A stretch of DNA of 64,000 nucleotides from Kitasatospora terrestris (GTDB lineage Bacteria; Actinomycetota; Actinomycetes; Streptomycetales; Streptomycetaceae): assembly GCF_039542905.1 (NCBI RefSeq), contig NZ_BAABIS010000001.1:7502001-7566000 (forward strand). Reading direction: 5' to 3'. The position numbers were made by a program, and so were the translations under genes. The notes beneath the pieces were generated by a model. The model ran no database searches and was not told the origin of the DNA. It saw only the letters and a list, made by a program, of their open reading frames with translations. Below, piece after piece: positions 26,387-34,804 of the stretch (position 1 is its first letter; every line of letters starts with the position of its first letter).

Positions 26387-26491
26387 GCGGCCGGGGTCGG
26401 CCGCGTACGCAGCAAGATATAGTCATGCCCGCGACATTCAACAGCGTGTTGACGTTACATCGTTGAAAGTGTGAACGTGTGACGAACACAC
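26387..26491. promoter_or_regulatory. AT-richer control region with three inverted repeats upstream of the GH25 gene
   Basis: Three palindromes: CGCGGCC/GGCCGCG (arms about 26386-26392 and 26399-26405), TCAACA-GCG-TGTTGA (26438-26452) and GTGTG-ACGAA-CACAC (26477-26491). On the minus strand a TATATC hexamer (complement of 26416-26421) could be the -10 of the GH25 gene. The last two palindromes are operator-like in size. No regulator gene is adjacent. Confidence 0.4.
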
Positions 26492-26543
26492 ATATCTGGT
26501 GCCGTGGGCAGGAGTTGGGACTTCAGACGTCGGTGGACCGGCC

Positions 26544-27782
26544 TCAGGGGCGGAGCAGGACCGGCAGCTCCCGGTGGCCGTTGGAGATGAAGGACTCCAG
26601 CGGACGCAGCTCGGCCGGCGGGACGGCCGGGGTGAGCCGGGGGAAGCGGTCGAAGAGCGCGGCGAGTGCGATCCGGGCCTCCAGGCGGGCGAGTTCGGCG
26701 CCCAGGCAGTAGTGGGTGCCGTGGCCGAAGGAGAGGTGGTCGCGCCGGGTCTCGCGGTCGAGGTCGAAGCGGTCGGCGCTCTCGCCGTGCAGGCCGGGGT
26801 CGCGGCCGGCCGCAGCGAAGTTGACGACCAGCATCTCGCCGCGCGGGAAGGTGATGCCGGTCTCCTCGTCGTGCAGGTCCTCGACGGCGAAGCGCGGGAT
26901 GATGCTGGCGACCGGCGCCTGGTGGCGCAGAGTCTCCTCGATCGCGTCCGCCCAGCGGGCCGGGTCCTTGCGGACCGCCTCCAGCTGCTCCGGGTGCGCG
27001 GTCAGGTTGAGCACGGCGTGGTCGAGCAGGTTGACGGTGGTCTCGTGGCCCGCGCCGATCAGCAGCAGGACGGAGTCCAGCAGCTCCTGCTCGGACAGCC
27101 CGGTGCCGGTCTCGTCGTCGTGCGCCTGGATGAGCGCGCTGGTGACGTCCTCGCCGGGCTCCTGCCGCTTGGCCTCGACCAGGCGGGCGAGCAGCGCGTA
27201 CACCGCCTGCGCGTTGCGCACGGCCTGCTCGGCGTCGGCACCGGTGTCGAACAGGCTGCCCACGGTGGTGCGGAACGCGTCGTGCAGGTCCTCCGGCACG
27301 CCGAGCAGGGTGTTGACCACCATCAGCGGCAGCACCCAGGTGAACCGGGCGTGCAGGTCGACCGGCGCCCCGGCCGGCTCCTCGGCGAGCCGGTCGAGCA
27401 GCTCGGCGGTGATCCGCTCGATCGCCGGGGCGAGCGCGCGGACCCGGCGTGCGCTGAAGGCCGGGCCGATCAGCCGGCGCAGTCGGGTGTGCTCGCTGCC
27501 GTACGCGGTCAGCGCGTTGCGGACATCCACCCAGATCCGCAGCGGCCAGTCCTCCGCTATCTCCCCGTCGACGTACGCCGGCCAGTGCTGGTGGGCGTCC
27601 TTGGACACCCGCGGATCGGTCAGCAGCCGCTTGATCAGGCCCGGGTCCGTCACCGACCACGCCCGCAGGCCGCCGGGCAGCTCGACCGGCGTCGCCGGGC
27701 CGAGCGCACGCAGCGCGGCGCCCTCGCCCTGCACGTCCGCGCCGGTCGGGTCGAGCCGGAACGGGCAGCGCTGAGTGTCCAT
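26544..27782 (-). CDS. Cytochrome P450
   Basis: A 412-residue soluble bacterial P450 monooxygenase. The I-helix oxygen-activation motif is IGAGHETT, the K-helix ExxR is ETLRHQ with Arg in place, and the heme-binding loop is FGHGTHYCLG with Cys359 as axial ligand. All core motifs are intact. ATG 27782. No ferredoxin or reductase gene is adjacent. It is on the opposite strand to the second lanthipeptide cluster and separated from it by a NYN-domain gene, so a tailoring role there is possible but unsupported. Confidence 0.92.
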   Translation of the reverse strand: MDTQRCPFRLDPTGADVQGEGAALRALGPATPVELPGGLRAWSVTDPGLIKRLLTDPRVSKDAHQHWPAYVDGEIAEDWPLRIWVDVRNALTAYGSEHTRLRRLIGPAFSARRVRALAPAIERITAELLDRLAEEPAGAPVDLHARFTWVLPLMVVNTLLGVPEDLHDAFRTTVGSLFDTGADAEQAVRNAQAVYALLARLVEAKRQEPGEDVTSALIQAHDDETGTGLSEQELLDSVLLLIGAGHETTVNLLDHAVLNLTAHPEQLEAVRKDPARWADAIEETLRHQAPVASIIPRFAVEDLHDEETGITFPRGEMLVVNFAAAGRDPGLHGESADRFDLDRETRRDHLSFGHGTHYCLGAELARLEARIALAALFDRFPRLTPAVPPAELRPLESFISNGHRELPVLLRP

Positions 27783-27838
27783 CAAGAGGCCTTCCTGGTA
27801 GGCGAATCGGGCCGCAGGAGGTCGGCCCGCCTGGGTCG

Positions 27839-27856
27839 GACTGTACCCGTACGGTC
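27839..27856. promoter_or_regulatory. Near-perfect palindrome upstream of the P450 gene
   Basis: GACTGTAC-CC-GTACGGTC at 27839-27856 is symmetrical except for one pair, 57 bp upstream of the P450 start. It looks like a dimeric repressor site, and its TGTAC/GTAC halves resemble those of the operators at 12867-12919. No regulator gene is adjacent. Confidence 0.35.
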
Positions 27857-27926
27857 GGAGCGGCGGGCGCGGAACTCCGAACACGCCTGCGATCGCCGGC
27901 CTGCGGGCGGGGTCGGCCCGGCGGGG

Positions 27927-28015
27927 CGGTCGGTCAGGCGGGGCGGGGGCGGTCGGTCAGGCGGGGCGGGGGCGGTCGGTCAGGCGGGGCGGGGGCGGTC
28001 GGTCAGGCGGGGCGG
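27927..28015. repeat. 23-bp tandem repeat, 3.9 copies
   Basis: The 23-bp unit beginning CGGTCGGTCAGG and ending GGCGGGGG occurs at 27927, 27950, 27973 and 27996, the last copy being 20 bp. Copies are identical. The end of the NYN-domain gene (stop at 28003) lies inside the last copy, so its C-terminal codons come from repeat sequence. Confidence 0.95.
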
Positions 28016-28413
28016 ACAGTGCGTGGGCCGGTGACCTCGGCGCCCAGGGCGGTGACCCGGGAGCGGAGTCCGCGGTCCGCGGTGACCACCAGGCAGGCGC
28101 GGCCGGGCGTCGCGGCCAGCGCCCCGGCGACCAGCTCGACGATCCGGTCGTCGCCCGAGCCGCTCGCCGCCACCACCCGCACGGCAGGCACCGGGTCCAC
28201 CGCCCTGGCGGCGCCCTCCACCACCAGGACCACCTCCAGCCGCCCGGCCCACGGCCCGCCGGGCAGCCCGTCGGCGGCGACCGGGACCAGTGCGTCGCGC
28301 AGCCGCTCCGCCGCGCCCCGGCGGTCGCGCCACCACCCGTCCGGCACCGAGCCCACCACATTGGCGGCGTCCACGACCAGCAGGGGGAGGGGCGGCTGCA
28401 CGTCCGTGTCCAT
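28003..28413 (-). CDS. NYN-domain (PIN-like) putative ribonuclease
   Basis: A 136-residue protein of the NYN/PIN-like superfamily (YacP-like). The start LLVVDAANVVGSVPDGWWRD carries the conserved first Asp (DAANVVG), and SGSGDDRIVELV and CLVVTADRGLRSRV carry the other acidic residues expected to bind Mg2+ (GDD and TADRGL). Members act on RNA, but this one's target is unknown. ATG 28413. Transcribed away from the second lanthipeptide precursor, with about 147 bp between starts that may hold divergent promoters. Confidence 0.82.
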   Translation of the reverse strand: MDTDVQPPLPLLVVDAANVVGSVPDGWWRDRRGAAERLRDALVPVAADGLPGGPWAGRLEVVLVVEGAARAVDPVPAVRVVAASGSGDDRIVELVAGALAATPGRACLVVTADRGLRSRVTALGAEVTGPRTVRPA

Positions 28414-28560
28414 GGGCCCAAGCCTGTCACGCCCGGTGGGGGGAGTGCTCCGGCGGCGCTCCAGGGGAGCTGCAGATCGGTTCGAGGGCAACCGGGAACA
28501 GTGGGACCGCGCACGTGCGAAGGAACCGTTCGTCCATCCCACCGAGCCCCAGGAGGCACC

Positions 28561-28728
28561 ATGCCCACCGCGACCCTCCCCGTCGACGTCGACGCGGCCC
28601 AGCTCGACGAGCTCTTCGACCTCGACGTGCGCATCGAGGTGACGGAGACCGGCGCCGAGGCCGGCTTCACCAGTTTCGGTTGCAGCCTGACCTGCAGCTC
28701 CTGCGTGCCGAGCACCTGCTACTGCTGA
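28561..28728 (+). CDS. lanA: FxLD-type class I lanthipeptide precursor
   Basis: A 55-residue precursor. AGGAGG (28551-28556) precedes ATG 28561. The leader contains LFDLDVRIEV (residues 18-27), matching the FxLD/FNLD box recognised by LanB enzymes; FxLD lanthipeptides are a known actinobacterial group. The last 17 residues are dense in Cys, Ser and Thr: GCSLTCSSC then VPSTCYC, with five Cys in the final 15 residues and Cys41 before them. The C-terminal residue is Cys55, and Thr52 lies three residues before it, the same spacing as Ser19-Cys22 in epidermin. That fits an aminovinyl-methylcysteine ring made with the downstream flavoprotein. The leader cleavage site is not obvious. Confidence 0.88.
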   Translation: MPTATLPVDVDAAQLDELFDLDVRIEVTETGAEAGFTSFGCSLTCSSCVPSTCYC

Positions 28729-28802
28729 CCTGCCGCCGTCGCTCGCCGACGATCCGTCGCGGGTGCTGAAGCCCGCCGCACCGGGCCCGGCGGTCCCGTC
28801 CG

Positions 28803-28853
28803 ACCGCCGGGCCCCGGGCCCCGGGCCTCAACCGCCGGGCCCCGGGCCCCGGG
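28803..28853. repeat. 23-bp direct repeat between precursor and lanB
   Basis: The 23 bp starting ACCGCCGGGCCCCGGG occur at 28803-28825 and 28831-28853, 5 bp apart. Each copy is itself rich in self-complementary GGGCCCC/GGGGCCC, so the mRNA can fold into alternative strong hairpins. Position, between precursor and synthetase genes, suggests partial termination. Confidence 0.85.
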
Positions 28854-28906
28854 TGCCCGCCGTCCGCTCCGTCCGCCCACCGTTCCGACCCCGGGGGACC
28901 GACCCG

Positions 28907-31900
28907 ATGCCGTCACCGCACGCCGCACCGCATCCGCCGCTCTTCCGCCCCGCACCGGTCGCCCTGCTCCGGGCCCCCGCGCGCGGCCGCGACCGCCGCC
29001 CCGGTTGGGCGCGGCCCGCCGTCGGCGCCGCCACCGACCCGTGGGCCGGACTGAGCCCCGCCGCCTGCCGGGACCTGCTGCGCGGCGCGGCGGCCGACGG
29101 CCCGTTCATGGACGCGCTGCGGGTGGCCAGCCCCTCGCTCGCCCGGCTGGTCGACGCCGCCACCCGCCCCGCCGGACTCGCCACCCGGACCGACGCCCAA
29201 CTGCGCCGCGCCGTCGTCTCGGTGCTCCGGTACGAGCTGCGGCTGCGCTCGCGCAGCACCCCGTTCGGGCGCTTCGCGGGCGTCGCGCCGGTGCGCTTCG
29301 GTGACGGCGGCACCCCCGTCGAACTGACCTGGGACGCCCCGGACTCCACCCGCACCCGGGCCGACCTCGACTGGCTGTTCCGGGTCATCCAGCAGTTGGA
29401 GCGGGACCCCGAGCTGCTGCCCCACCTCACCCTGCACGCGCACGCCGGGATCCTCACCCGCGGCGGCCGGCTGGTGATGGCCGCGCCGTCCAACCCGGGT
29501 GCGGGCGCCGGCGACGCCGCACGCAGCGAGGTGTCCGTGCGGCTCACGCCCGCCGTCGCGGCGGCCCTCGAACTCTGCGCCGGCGGCGCAGAGTTCGGGT
29601 CGGTCGTCGGGGAGCTGGAGCGGCGGTTCCCGCAGGCTCCGGCCGGGGCGTTCGCGGGGATGCTGAGCACGCTGGTGGGCCAGGAGTTCCTGATCACCGG
29701 CCTGCGCCCGGTGCTCGACGGCGGCGACCCGCTCGGCCGGGTGGTGGACGTGCTGGCCGACGCCGAGCGCGCCGCCGGCACCCGGCTTCCGATGCTCGCC
29801 GCGCTGCGCTCGGTCGCCGCCGACCGCGACCGGTACGACGCCGCCCGCCCGGCCGGGCGGACCGCCGCCCTCGCCGGGCTGGAGGACGGCATGCGCAGGC
29901 TCGCCGACTCCGACCGGCTGGTCCACGTCGACCTGGCGCTCGGCGCGGAACTGCACCTGCCCCCGGCCGTCGCCGAGGAGGCGGCCCGGGCCCTCGGCGC
30001 GCTGTGGCGGCTCTCGCCGCCCGGCCCCGGGATGCCGACGCTGCGCGGCTACCACCGCGACTTCCTGGAGCGGTACGGCACCGACCGGGTCGTCCCGCTG
30101 CTCGAACTCCTCGACGAGACCGTGGGCCTGGGCGCACCCGCCGGGTACCGGTGGCCGCAGTCCACCCGGAGCGAGGACCCGCCGCGGCCATCCGATCGCC
30201 AACGCGACCTGCTGCTCGGCCGGTTGGCGGCGGAGGCGGTCCGGGACGGCCGCCGGGAGGTCCTGCTCGACGACGCGCTGGTGGACCGCCTCGCCCCGGC
30301 CGGCGCGGACCGGGCCCGGCCGCCGCACTCCTGCGAACTCTTCTGCGCCCTGGTCGCCGCCGACGAAAAAGCCCTGGCGAACGGGGAGTTCCTGCTGGTC
30401 GGCGGGAACGGTCCGGGGCCGGCCGAGGCGGGCGCGACGTTCGGACGCTTCGCGGGCCTGGCGGGCGGGGTGCACCAGGAACTCGCCGCGCTGCTCCACC
30501 CGGAGGCCACGGAGACGGGGCAGGGCACCGGGGACGGGCCGCTGGAGCTGGCCGTCGCGTACCAGCCGCGCACCACGCGCGCGCTCAACATCGCCAACAG
30601 CCCGCGGACGGTGGCACACCAGGTGTCGATCGGGTTGCCGCCCGACCCCGAAGCCACCACGGTGCCACTGGACCGGATCGGCGTCGCCGCCACCACCGAG
30701 TACCTGTACGCCGTCCACATGCCGTCCGGACGGCGCCTGCGCCCGCACGCCCACCACGCGCTCGACCTCCACGGCCAGGCCCCCAACGCCGCCCGCCTCC
30801 TGCTCGAACTCGGCCGCGACGCCCACCGCAGCTACGCCGCCTTCGACTGGGGCGCCGCCGCCGGTGCGCCCTACCTGCCGCGCGTCCGGTACGGCCGCAC
30901 CGTCCTCGCTCCCGCACGCTGGCGGCTCGACGAGCTCGCCGACCACGTCACCCTCCCCCCGGACCGGTGGCGCGACGCCGTCGCGGACTGGCGCCGCCGC
31001 TGGCGCGTACCCCGGCAGACCGTCCTCACCAGGGCGGACCAGCGGCTTCCCGTCGACCTCGCCGAACCCTGGCACCGCGAACTCCTGCGCGACGCCCTCA
31101 CCAAGGACCCCGACCTCCTCGCCGTCGAACTCCCCGGCGGCGAGGACCGGCCGGACGGCTGGCTCCTCGACCGCCAAGGCCACCCGCACACCGCCGAACT
31201 CGCCCTCGCCTTCACCGCCGCCCGCGACGAACCGCCCGCGCGGCCCTCCGGCCGGGCCACCGATCGGGCCGCCGACCGGGCCGCCGACCGGACCGCCGAC
31301 CGGCCCTCCGGCCGGGCCTGCGGCGACCACGCCGGCAGCCGCGCCGCCGAACCCGGCGGCGACTGGCTCTACGCCAAGCTCTACCTCGCCGGACGCCAGA
31401 CCGAGGCCTTCCTCACCGAACGCCTCACCCCCTGCCTCGCCGCACTCCCCGACGACGTGCGCGAGGTGATCGACCGCTGGTTCTACATCCGCTACCGCGA
31501 CCCCGACGACCACGTCCGCCTGCGCTTCCACGGGCCCGCCGAACGCCTCTGGGGCGACCTGCTGCCCCGACTCCGCACCGCCGTCTGCGGCTGGACCGCG
31601 GAAGGCCTCGTCGGACGCGTCGTCCTCGACAGCTACGAGCCCGAATGGGAACGCTACGGCGGCCCCGAGGCCCAACCCGCCGCCGAACGGTTCTTCGCCG
31701 CCGACAGCCGCACCGCCCTGACCCTGCTCCGCGTCGCCCGCGGCACACCCGTCACCACCGACGGCATCACCTGGGACCGGGAGACGCTCACCGCCCTGTC
31801 CCTCGCCTCGATCGCCCACGCGGCCGGCATGCCACCCGGCGACACCTCCCGCTACCGGGAACCCGCCGCCGCCTGGCTCGCCGACAGCGCCGCGGCCGGC

Positions 31901-32239
31901 GCCGACCTGCCCGACGGATTCCGCACCCGGCGCGCCCACTGGCTGCGCCTCGTCGACCCCGCCGGCGGCTGGCCCGCCCTCGACCTCCACCCCGCCGGGG
32001 CGGCCGTCCGCGCCGCACTCCAGGACCAGGCCGCCCACCTGCACGCCTACCGGCAGGAACTCGACGCACTCGCCGCCCGCGACGCCGACTGGTCACCCCT
32101 GCCCCGGGTCGTCGCCGGACTCCTGCACATGTCCTGCAACCGCCTGCTCGGCCCCGACCACGAAGCCGAACGCCGCGCCCTCGCCCTCGCCCGCGCCTGC
32201 GTCCTCGGCAACGCCGACCGCCGCCGCCACCAGGCCTGA
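28907..32239 (+). CDS. lanB: Full-length lanthipeptide dehydratase LanB
   Basis: An 1110-residue class I dehydratase, which glutamylates Ser/Thr from Glu-tRNA and then eliminates glutamate to give Dha/Dhb. The N-terminal glutamylation domain (about 1-770) shows SLARLVDAATRP, LRYELRLRSRSTPFGRFAGV (about 103-122) and, further on, YQPRTTRALNIANSPR (about 552-567), with conserved Arg and Asn. The elimination domain (SpaB_C, about 819-1110) starts DWLYAKLYLAGR and has WFYIRYRDPDDHVRLRFHG. Between them is an Arg/Ala/Asp/Pro linker from 12-bp repeats (about 780-815). Unlike split thiopeptide systems, both activities are in one chain. ATG 28907 is preferred; the frame is open upstream to 28763 through the GC repeats. 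Confidence 0.92.
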   Translation: MPSPHAAPHPPLFRPAPVALLRAPARGRDRRPGWARPAVGAATDPWAGLSPAACRDLLRGAAADGPFMDALRVASPSLARLVDAATRPAGLATRTDAQLRRAVVSVLRYELRLRSRSTPFGRFAGVAPVRFGDGGTPVELTWDAPDSTRTRADLDWLFRVIQQLERDPELLPHLTLHAHAGILTRGGRLVMAAPSNPGAGAGDAARSEVSVRLTPAVAAALELCAGGAEFGSVVGELERRFPQAPAGAFAGMLSTLVGQEFLITGLRPVLDGGDPLGRVVDVLADAERAAGTRLPMLAALRSVAADRDRYDAARPAGRTAALAGLEDGMRRLADSDRLVHVDLALGAELHLPPAVAEEAARALGALWRLSPPGPGMPTLRGYHRDFLERYGTDRVVPLLELLDETVGLGAPAGYRWPQSTRSEDPPRPSDRQRDLLLGRLAAEAVRDGRREVLLDDALVDRLAPAGADRARPPHSCELFCALVAADEKALANGEFLLVGGNGPGPAEAGATFGRFAGLAGGVHQELAALLHPEATETGQGTGDGPLELAVAYQPRTTRALNIANSPRTVAHQVSIGLPPDPEATTVPLDRIGVAATTEYLYAVHMPSGRRLRPHAHHALDLHGQAPNAARLLLELGRDAHRSYAAFDWGAAAGAPYLPRVRYGRTVLAPARWRLDELADHVTLPPDRWRDAVADWRRRWRVPRQTVLTRADQRLPVDLAEPWHRELLRDALTKDPDLLAVELPGGEDRPDGWLLDRQGHPHTAELALAFTAARDEPPARPSGRATDRAADRAADRTADRPSGRACGDHAGSRAAEPGGDWLYAKLYLAGRQTEAFLTERLTPCLAALPDDVREVIDRWFYIRYRDPDDHVRLRFHGPAERLWGDLLPRLRTAVCGWTAEGLVGRVVLDSYEPEWERYGGPEAQPAAERFFAADSRTALTLLRVARGTPVTTDGITWDRETLTALSLASIAHAAGMPPGDTSRYREPAAAWLADSAAAGADLPDGFRTRRAHWLRLVDPAGGWPALDLHPAGAAVRAALQDQAAHLHAYRQELDALAARDADWSPLPRVVAGLLHMSCNRLLGPDHEAERRALALARACVLGNADRRRHQA

Positions 32240-32258
32240 CCACCCGGGAGACCCGCCC

Positions 32259-34028
32259 ATGCGCACCCAGCCGCCCGCGACCACGGACACCCCGCCCACG
32301 CCCGAGCCGGGCACCGCACGGCTGGCGGCTGCCTCGAGCGGCAGTCCGGGTCGTCCGGTGAGGGAGGTGCCTGCGGCGGGCCCGGCGGCTGTGGCGGCCT
32401 CGGAGGGTGCCCGGGGGACGGTGGCTGCGCCGAGCGGCAGCCTGGGTCGTCCGGTGGGGGAGGTGCCTGCGGCGGGTGCGACGACCGCGGGCGGCGACGC
32501 GGGCCGCCCGGCGGGTGGGGCGCCTGCGGCGGATTCGACGGGTGCTCGGCCGGCCGGGGCTGCGGCGCGGACAGGCGCCGCCTCGGACGCGGTGGCGGGG
32601 CCGGGTGCCTCCCGGCGAACCGGGGCGGCGCAGAGCGGCGGTGCCGACCGTCCGGCGGGTGCTCCCGGGGCGGCGGTGGACGGGGTAGCTGCAGATGCTC
32701 CCGGGGCGGCGGGCGAGGTGGTCGGTGACGTCGTCGGGCGGGTGGCGGCGGCCCTGGCCCGCGGGGTGGTGGGCGGGTCGGCGGTGGCGTTGGAGGGGGC
32801 GGCCGGGGCGGCGCTGTTCCTGGGGGAGCTGGCCCGGCGGGACGCCCGGTGGCGGGCGGCGGCGCACACGCAGGTGGTCGCCGCCGCGAACGCGCTGGCG
32901 GGCACCGGCTCCGCCGGGCTGCAGTACGGTCCGGCGGCGGTGCTCGCCGCCGTCCAGGTCGCGGCCCGTCCGGGCGGCCACTACCCGCGGCTGCTGCACA
33001 CCCTGACCGCGCACGTCGCGGGCGAGCAGCAGCAGCGCCTCGCCGCGGACCCGCCCGGCCCGGGGGTGGGCTGGTCCACGTACGACGCGATCAGCGGCGC
33101 CGCGGGTACCGGGCGGCTGCTGCTCGCCGCGGTCACGGAGGGCGACGCGCAGGAGCGGGCCGCCGCCGAGCCTGCGCTCCGCGACACGCTCCGCCACCTG
33201 GTCGCGGTGTCCCGGCCGGTGACGGTCGACGGCCGCCGGCTGCCCGGCTGGTGGGTGCCCGCGCACCGGCAGCCGACGGACGCCGACCGTCGCCACTTCC
33301 CGCGCGGGGACGTGAACCTGGGCCTGGCCCACGGCATCGCCGGCCCGCTGGCGCTGCTCGCCCGCAGCGCCGAGCTGGGGGTCACCGTCGACGGCCAGCC
33401 GGAGGCGATGCACCGGATCGGTGACTGGCTGGCCGACCGGGCCGACCACGACGCGTACGGCCCGTACTGGGAGCCGCGCCTCCCGTACGACGACGAGCTG
33501 GCCCGGGCCCGCGGCGAACGCACCCCGCCGTCCGGGTTCGCGGCCGCGGAGTCCGGTGGCGCGTGGTGCTACGGCGCGGCCGGTGTCGCCACCGCGCTGC
33601 TGCGGGCCGCGCTGGTGACCGGTACGGGCGCCTGGCACCGGCTGGCGGTGGCGGGCGCGCACGCGCTGCTCGCCCGGCCGCACACGCTCGCGCACCTGAA
33701 GGGGCCGTCGCTCTGCCACGGCGAGGCGGGCCTGGTGCAGTGCCTGTGGCGGGCGGGCCGGATCGCCGGGGACGCGGAGCTGACCGGTCACGCCCTCGCG
33801 CTGGCCTCGCGGCTCGCCGGGCAGTGGGACGCCGGCGCCCCGTACGGCTTCCGTCACCACGCCCCCGCGGACCGCGCGCTCGGCTGGGACCGCGCCCAGC
33901 CGCTGGTCGGCGAGGACAACCCGGGCATCCTGGAGGGCGCTGCGGGGGTCGGGGCCGTGCTGCTCACCGCGCTCCCGCAGCCGGACGACCCCGACCCGGT
34001 CTGGGACCGCGTCCTGCTCCTGTCCTGA
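32259..34028 (+). CDS. lanC: Lanthionine cyclase LanC with long disordered N-terminus
   Basis: A 589-residue protein, far longer than a usual LanC (about 400). Residues 150-589 are the LanC double barrel: NLGLAHGIAGPLALLARS, AWCYGAAGVATALL with zinc ligand Cys437, and LCHGEAGLVQCLW with Cys486-His487. It adds Cys thiols to Dha/Dhb. Residues 1-145 are a Pro/Ala/Gly/Thr-rich, probably disordered region with an internal duplication (GRPVREVPAAG and GRPVGEVPAAG). ATG 32259 follows GGGAG; a start nearer residue 145 would leave a normal LanC, and no strong internal ribosome binding site was noted. The gene follows lanB by 19 bp. Confidence 0.88.
   Translation: MRTQPPATTDTPPTPEPGTARLAAASSGSPGRPVREVPAAGPAAVAASEGARGTVAAPSGSLGRPVGEVPAAGATTAGGDAGRPAGGAPAADSTGARPAGAAARTGAASDAVAGPGASRRTGAAQSGGADRPAGAPGAAVDGVAADAPGAAGEVVGDVVGRVAAALARGVVGGSAVALEGAAGAALFLGELARRDARWRAAAHTQVVAAANALAGTGSAGLQYGPAAVLAAVQVAARPGGHYPRLLHTLTAHVAGEQQQRLAADPPGPGVGWSTYDAISGAAGTGRLLLAAVTEGDAQERAAAEPALRDTLRHLVAVSRPVTVDGRRLPGWWVPAHRQPTDADRRHFPRGDVNLGLAHGIAGPLALLARSAELGVTVDGQPEAMHRIGDWLADRADHDAYGPYWEPRLPYDDELARARGERTPPSGFAAAESGGAWCYGAAGVATALLRAALVTGTGAWHRLAVAGAHALLARPHTLAHLKGPSLCHGEAGLVQCLWRAGRIAGDAELTGHALALASRLAGQWDAGAPYGFRHHAPADRALGWDRAQPLVGEDNPGILEGAAGVGAVLLTALPQPDDPDPVWDRVLLLS
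32336..32478 (+). repeat. Imperfect 47-bp duplication in the lanC 5' region
   Basis: Segments 32336-32382 and 32432-32478, 96 bp apart, are nearly the same (GAGCGGCAG, then GGGTCGTCCGGTG, then GAGGTGCCTGCGGCGGG). The 96-bp offset keeps the frame and produces the repeated GRPV-EVPAAG protein unit. Confidence 0.85.
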
Positions 34029-34096
34029 CCCCGCTCCCACGTCCTCTTCCCGTTCCCACGTCCCCTTCCCGCTCCCGTTCCGGAGGACCGCTCGCC

Positions 34097-34729
34097 ATGA
34101 CGACCGAACCGGCTGCCGCAGGCCCGCGGCCCCCGCTGGAACTGCCGCGCGGGCAGGTGCTGCTGGTCGGCACCGGCGCGTTCGCGGTGGTGAACCTGCC
34201 GACCTGGGCGATGTGGCTGCGGGGCAGTTGCGGCTGGTCGGTGCGGGTGTGCCTGACGGCGTCCGCCGAGACGCTGGTGTCCCGCCGCGCGGTCGCGGTG
34301 GCGACGGGCGCGCCGGTCAGCGGGCCGGGCTGGGACACCGGGCAGGGCACCATCGCGCACCAGGAGCTCGCCGCCTGGGCGGACCTGGTCCTGGTGCTGC
34401 CCGCCACCACGAACTTCGTCGGCAAGCTGGCCAACGGCATCGCCGACGACCTGGCGCTGACCACCGTCCTGAACACGGAGGCGCCCGTGGTGGTGGGTCC
34501 GGCGATCCCGGCGACCGCGCTGCGCCGGCCGGCGGTGCGGCGGAACCTGCGCACGCTGGCCGAGGACGGCTACCACCTCGTTCCGCGCAGCCGCGGCCAC
34601 TCGCTGCACGAGGGCCGCACCACCGACGGCTGGGCCAGCGACCTGCCCGCCGCCCTGGCGTGCGCGGCGAAGGCGCTGGGAGCGACGGCAGAGGGGGAAA
34701 CGGCGGGGGCAGCGGCCCGGTGCCCGTGA
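34097..34729 (+). CDS. lanD: EpiD-like (HFCD) flavoprotein cysteine decarboxylase
   Basis: A 210-residue flavoprotein of the homo-oligomeric Cys decarboxylase family (EpiD, MibD, MrsD, Dfp/CoaC). GQVLLVGTGAFAVVNLPTWA is the phosphate-binding start. IAHQELAAWADLVLVLPATTNFVGKLANG, read in parts, gives the conserved His (about residue 94) and the PATTNFVGKLANG segment corresponding to the PASANT motif. In lanthipeptide clusters such enzymes oxidatively decarboxylate a C-terminal Cys so that it can form aminovinyl-cysteine. The precursor here ends in Cys, consistent with that role. ATG 34097 is preceded by GGAGG, 68 bp after lanC. Confidence 0.85.
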   Translation: MTTEPAAAGPRPPLELPRGQVLLVGTGAFAVVNLPTWAMWLRGSCGWSVRVCLTASAETLVSRRAVAVATGAPVSGPGWDTGQGTIAHQELAAWADLVLVLPATTNFVGKLANGIADDLALTTVLNTEAPVVVGPAIPATALRRPAVRRNLRTLAEDGYHLVPRSRGHSLHEGRTTDGWASDLPAALACAAKALGATAEGETAGAAARCP

Positions 34730-34804
34730 TCGGTTGCCCGTGGTCCGTCCGGTGGGCGGCTGTGGCACGATGGCGGCGGTTTCCGTACGACGTCTGGAGC
34801 AACC

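Noticed and set aside
26544..27782. P450 as a tailoring enzyme of the second lanthipeptide
   Set aside because: It is on the other strand and separated by the NYN gene and repeats; nothing in its sequence indicates a peptide substrate.
27927..28015. Short tandem repeats considered as a CRISPR array
   Set aside because: The 23-bp units are directly joined with no spacers, and no cas genes are near.
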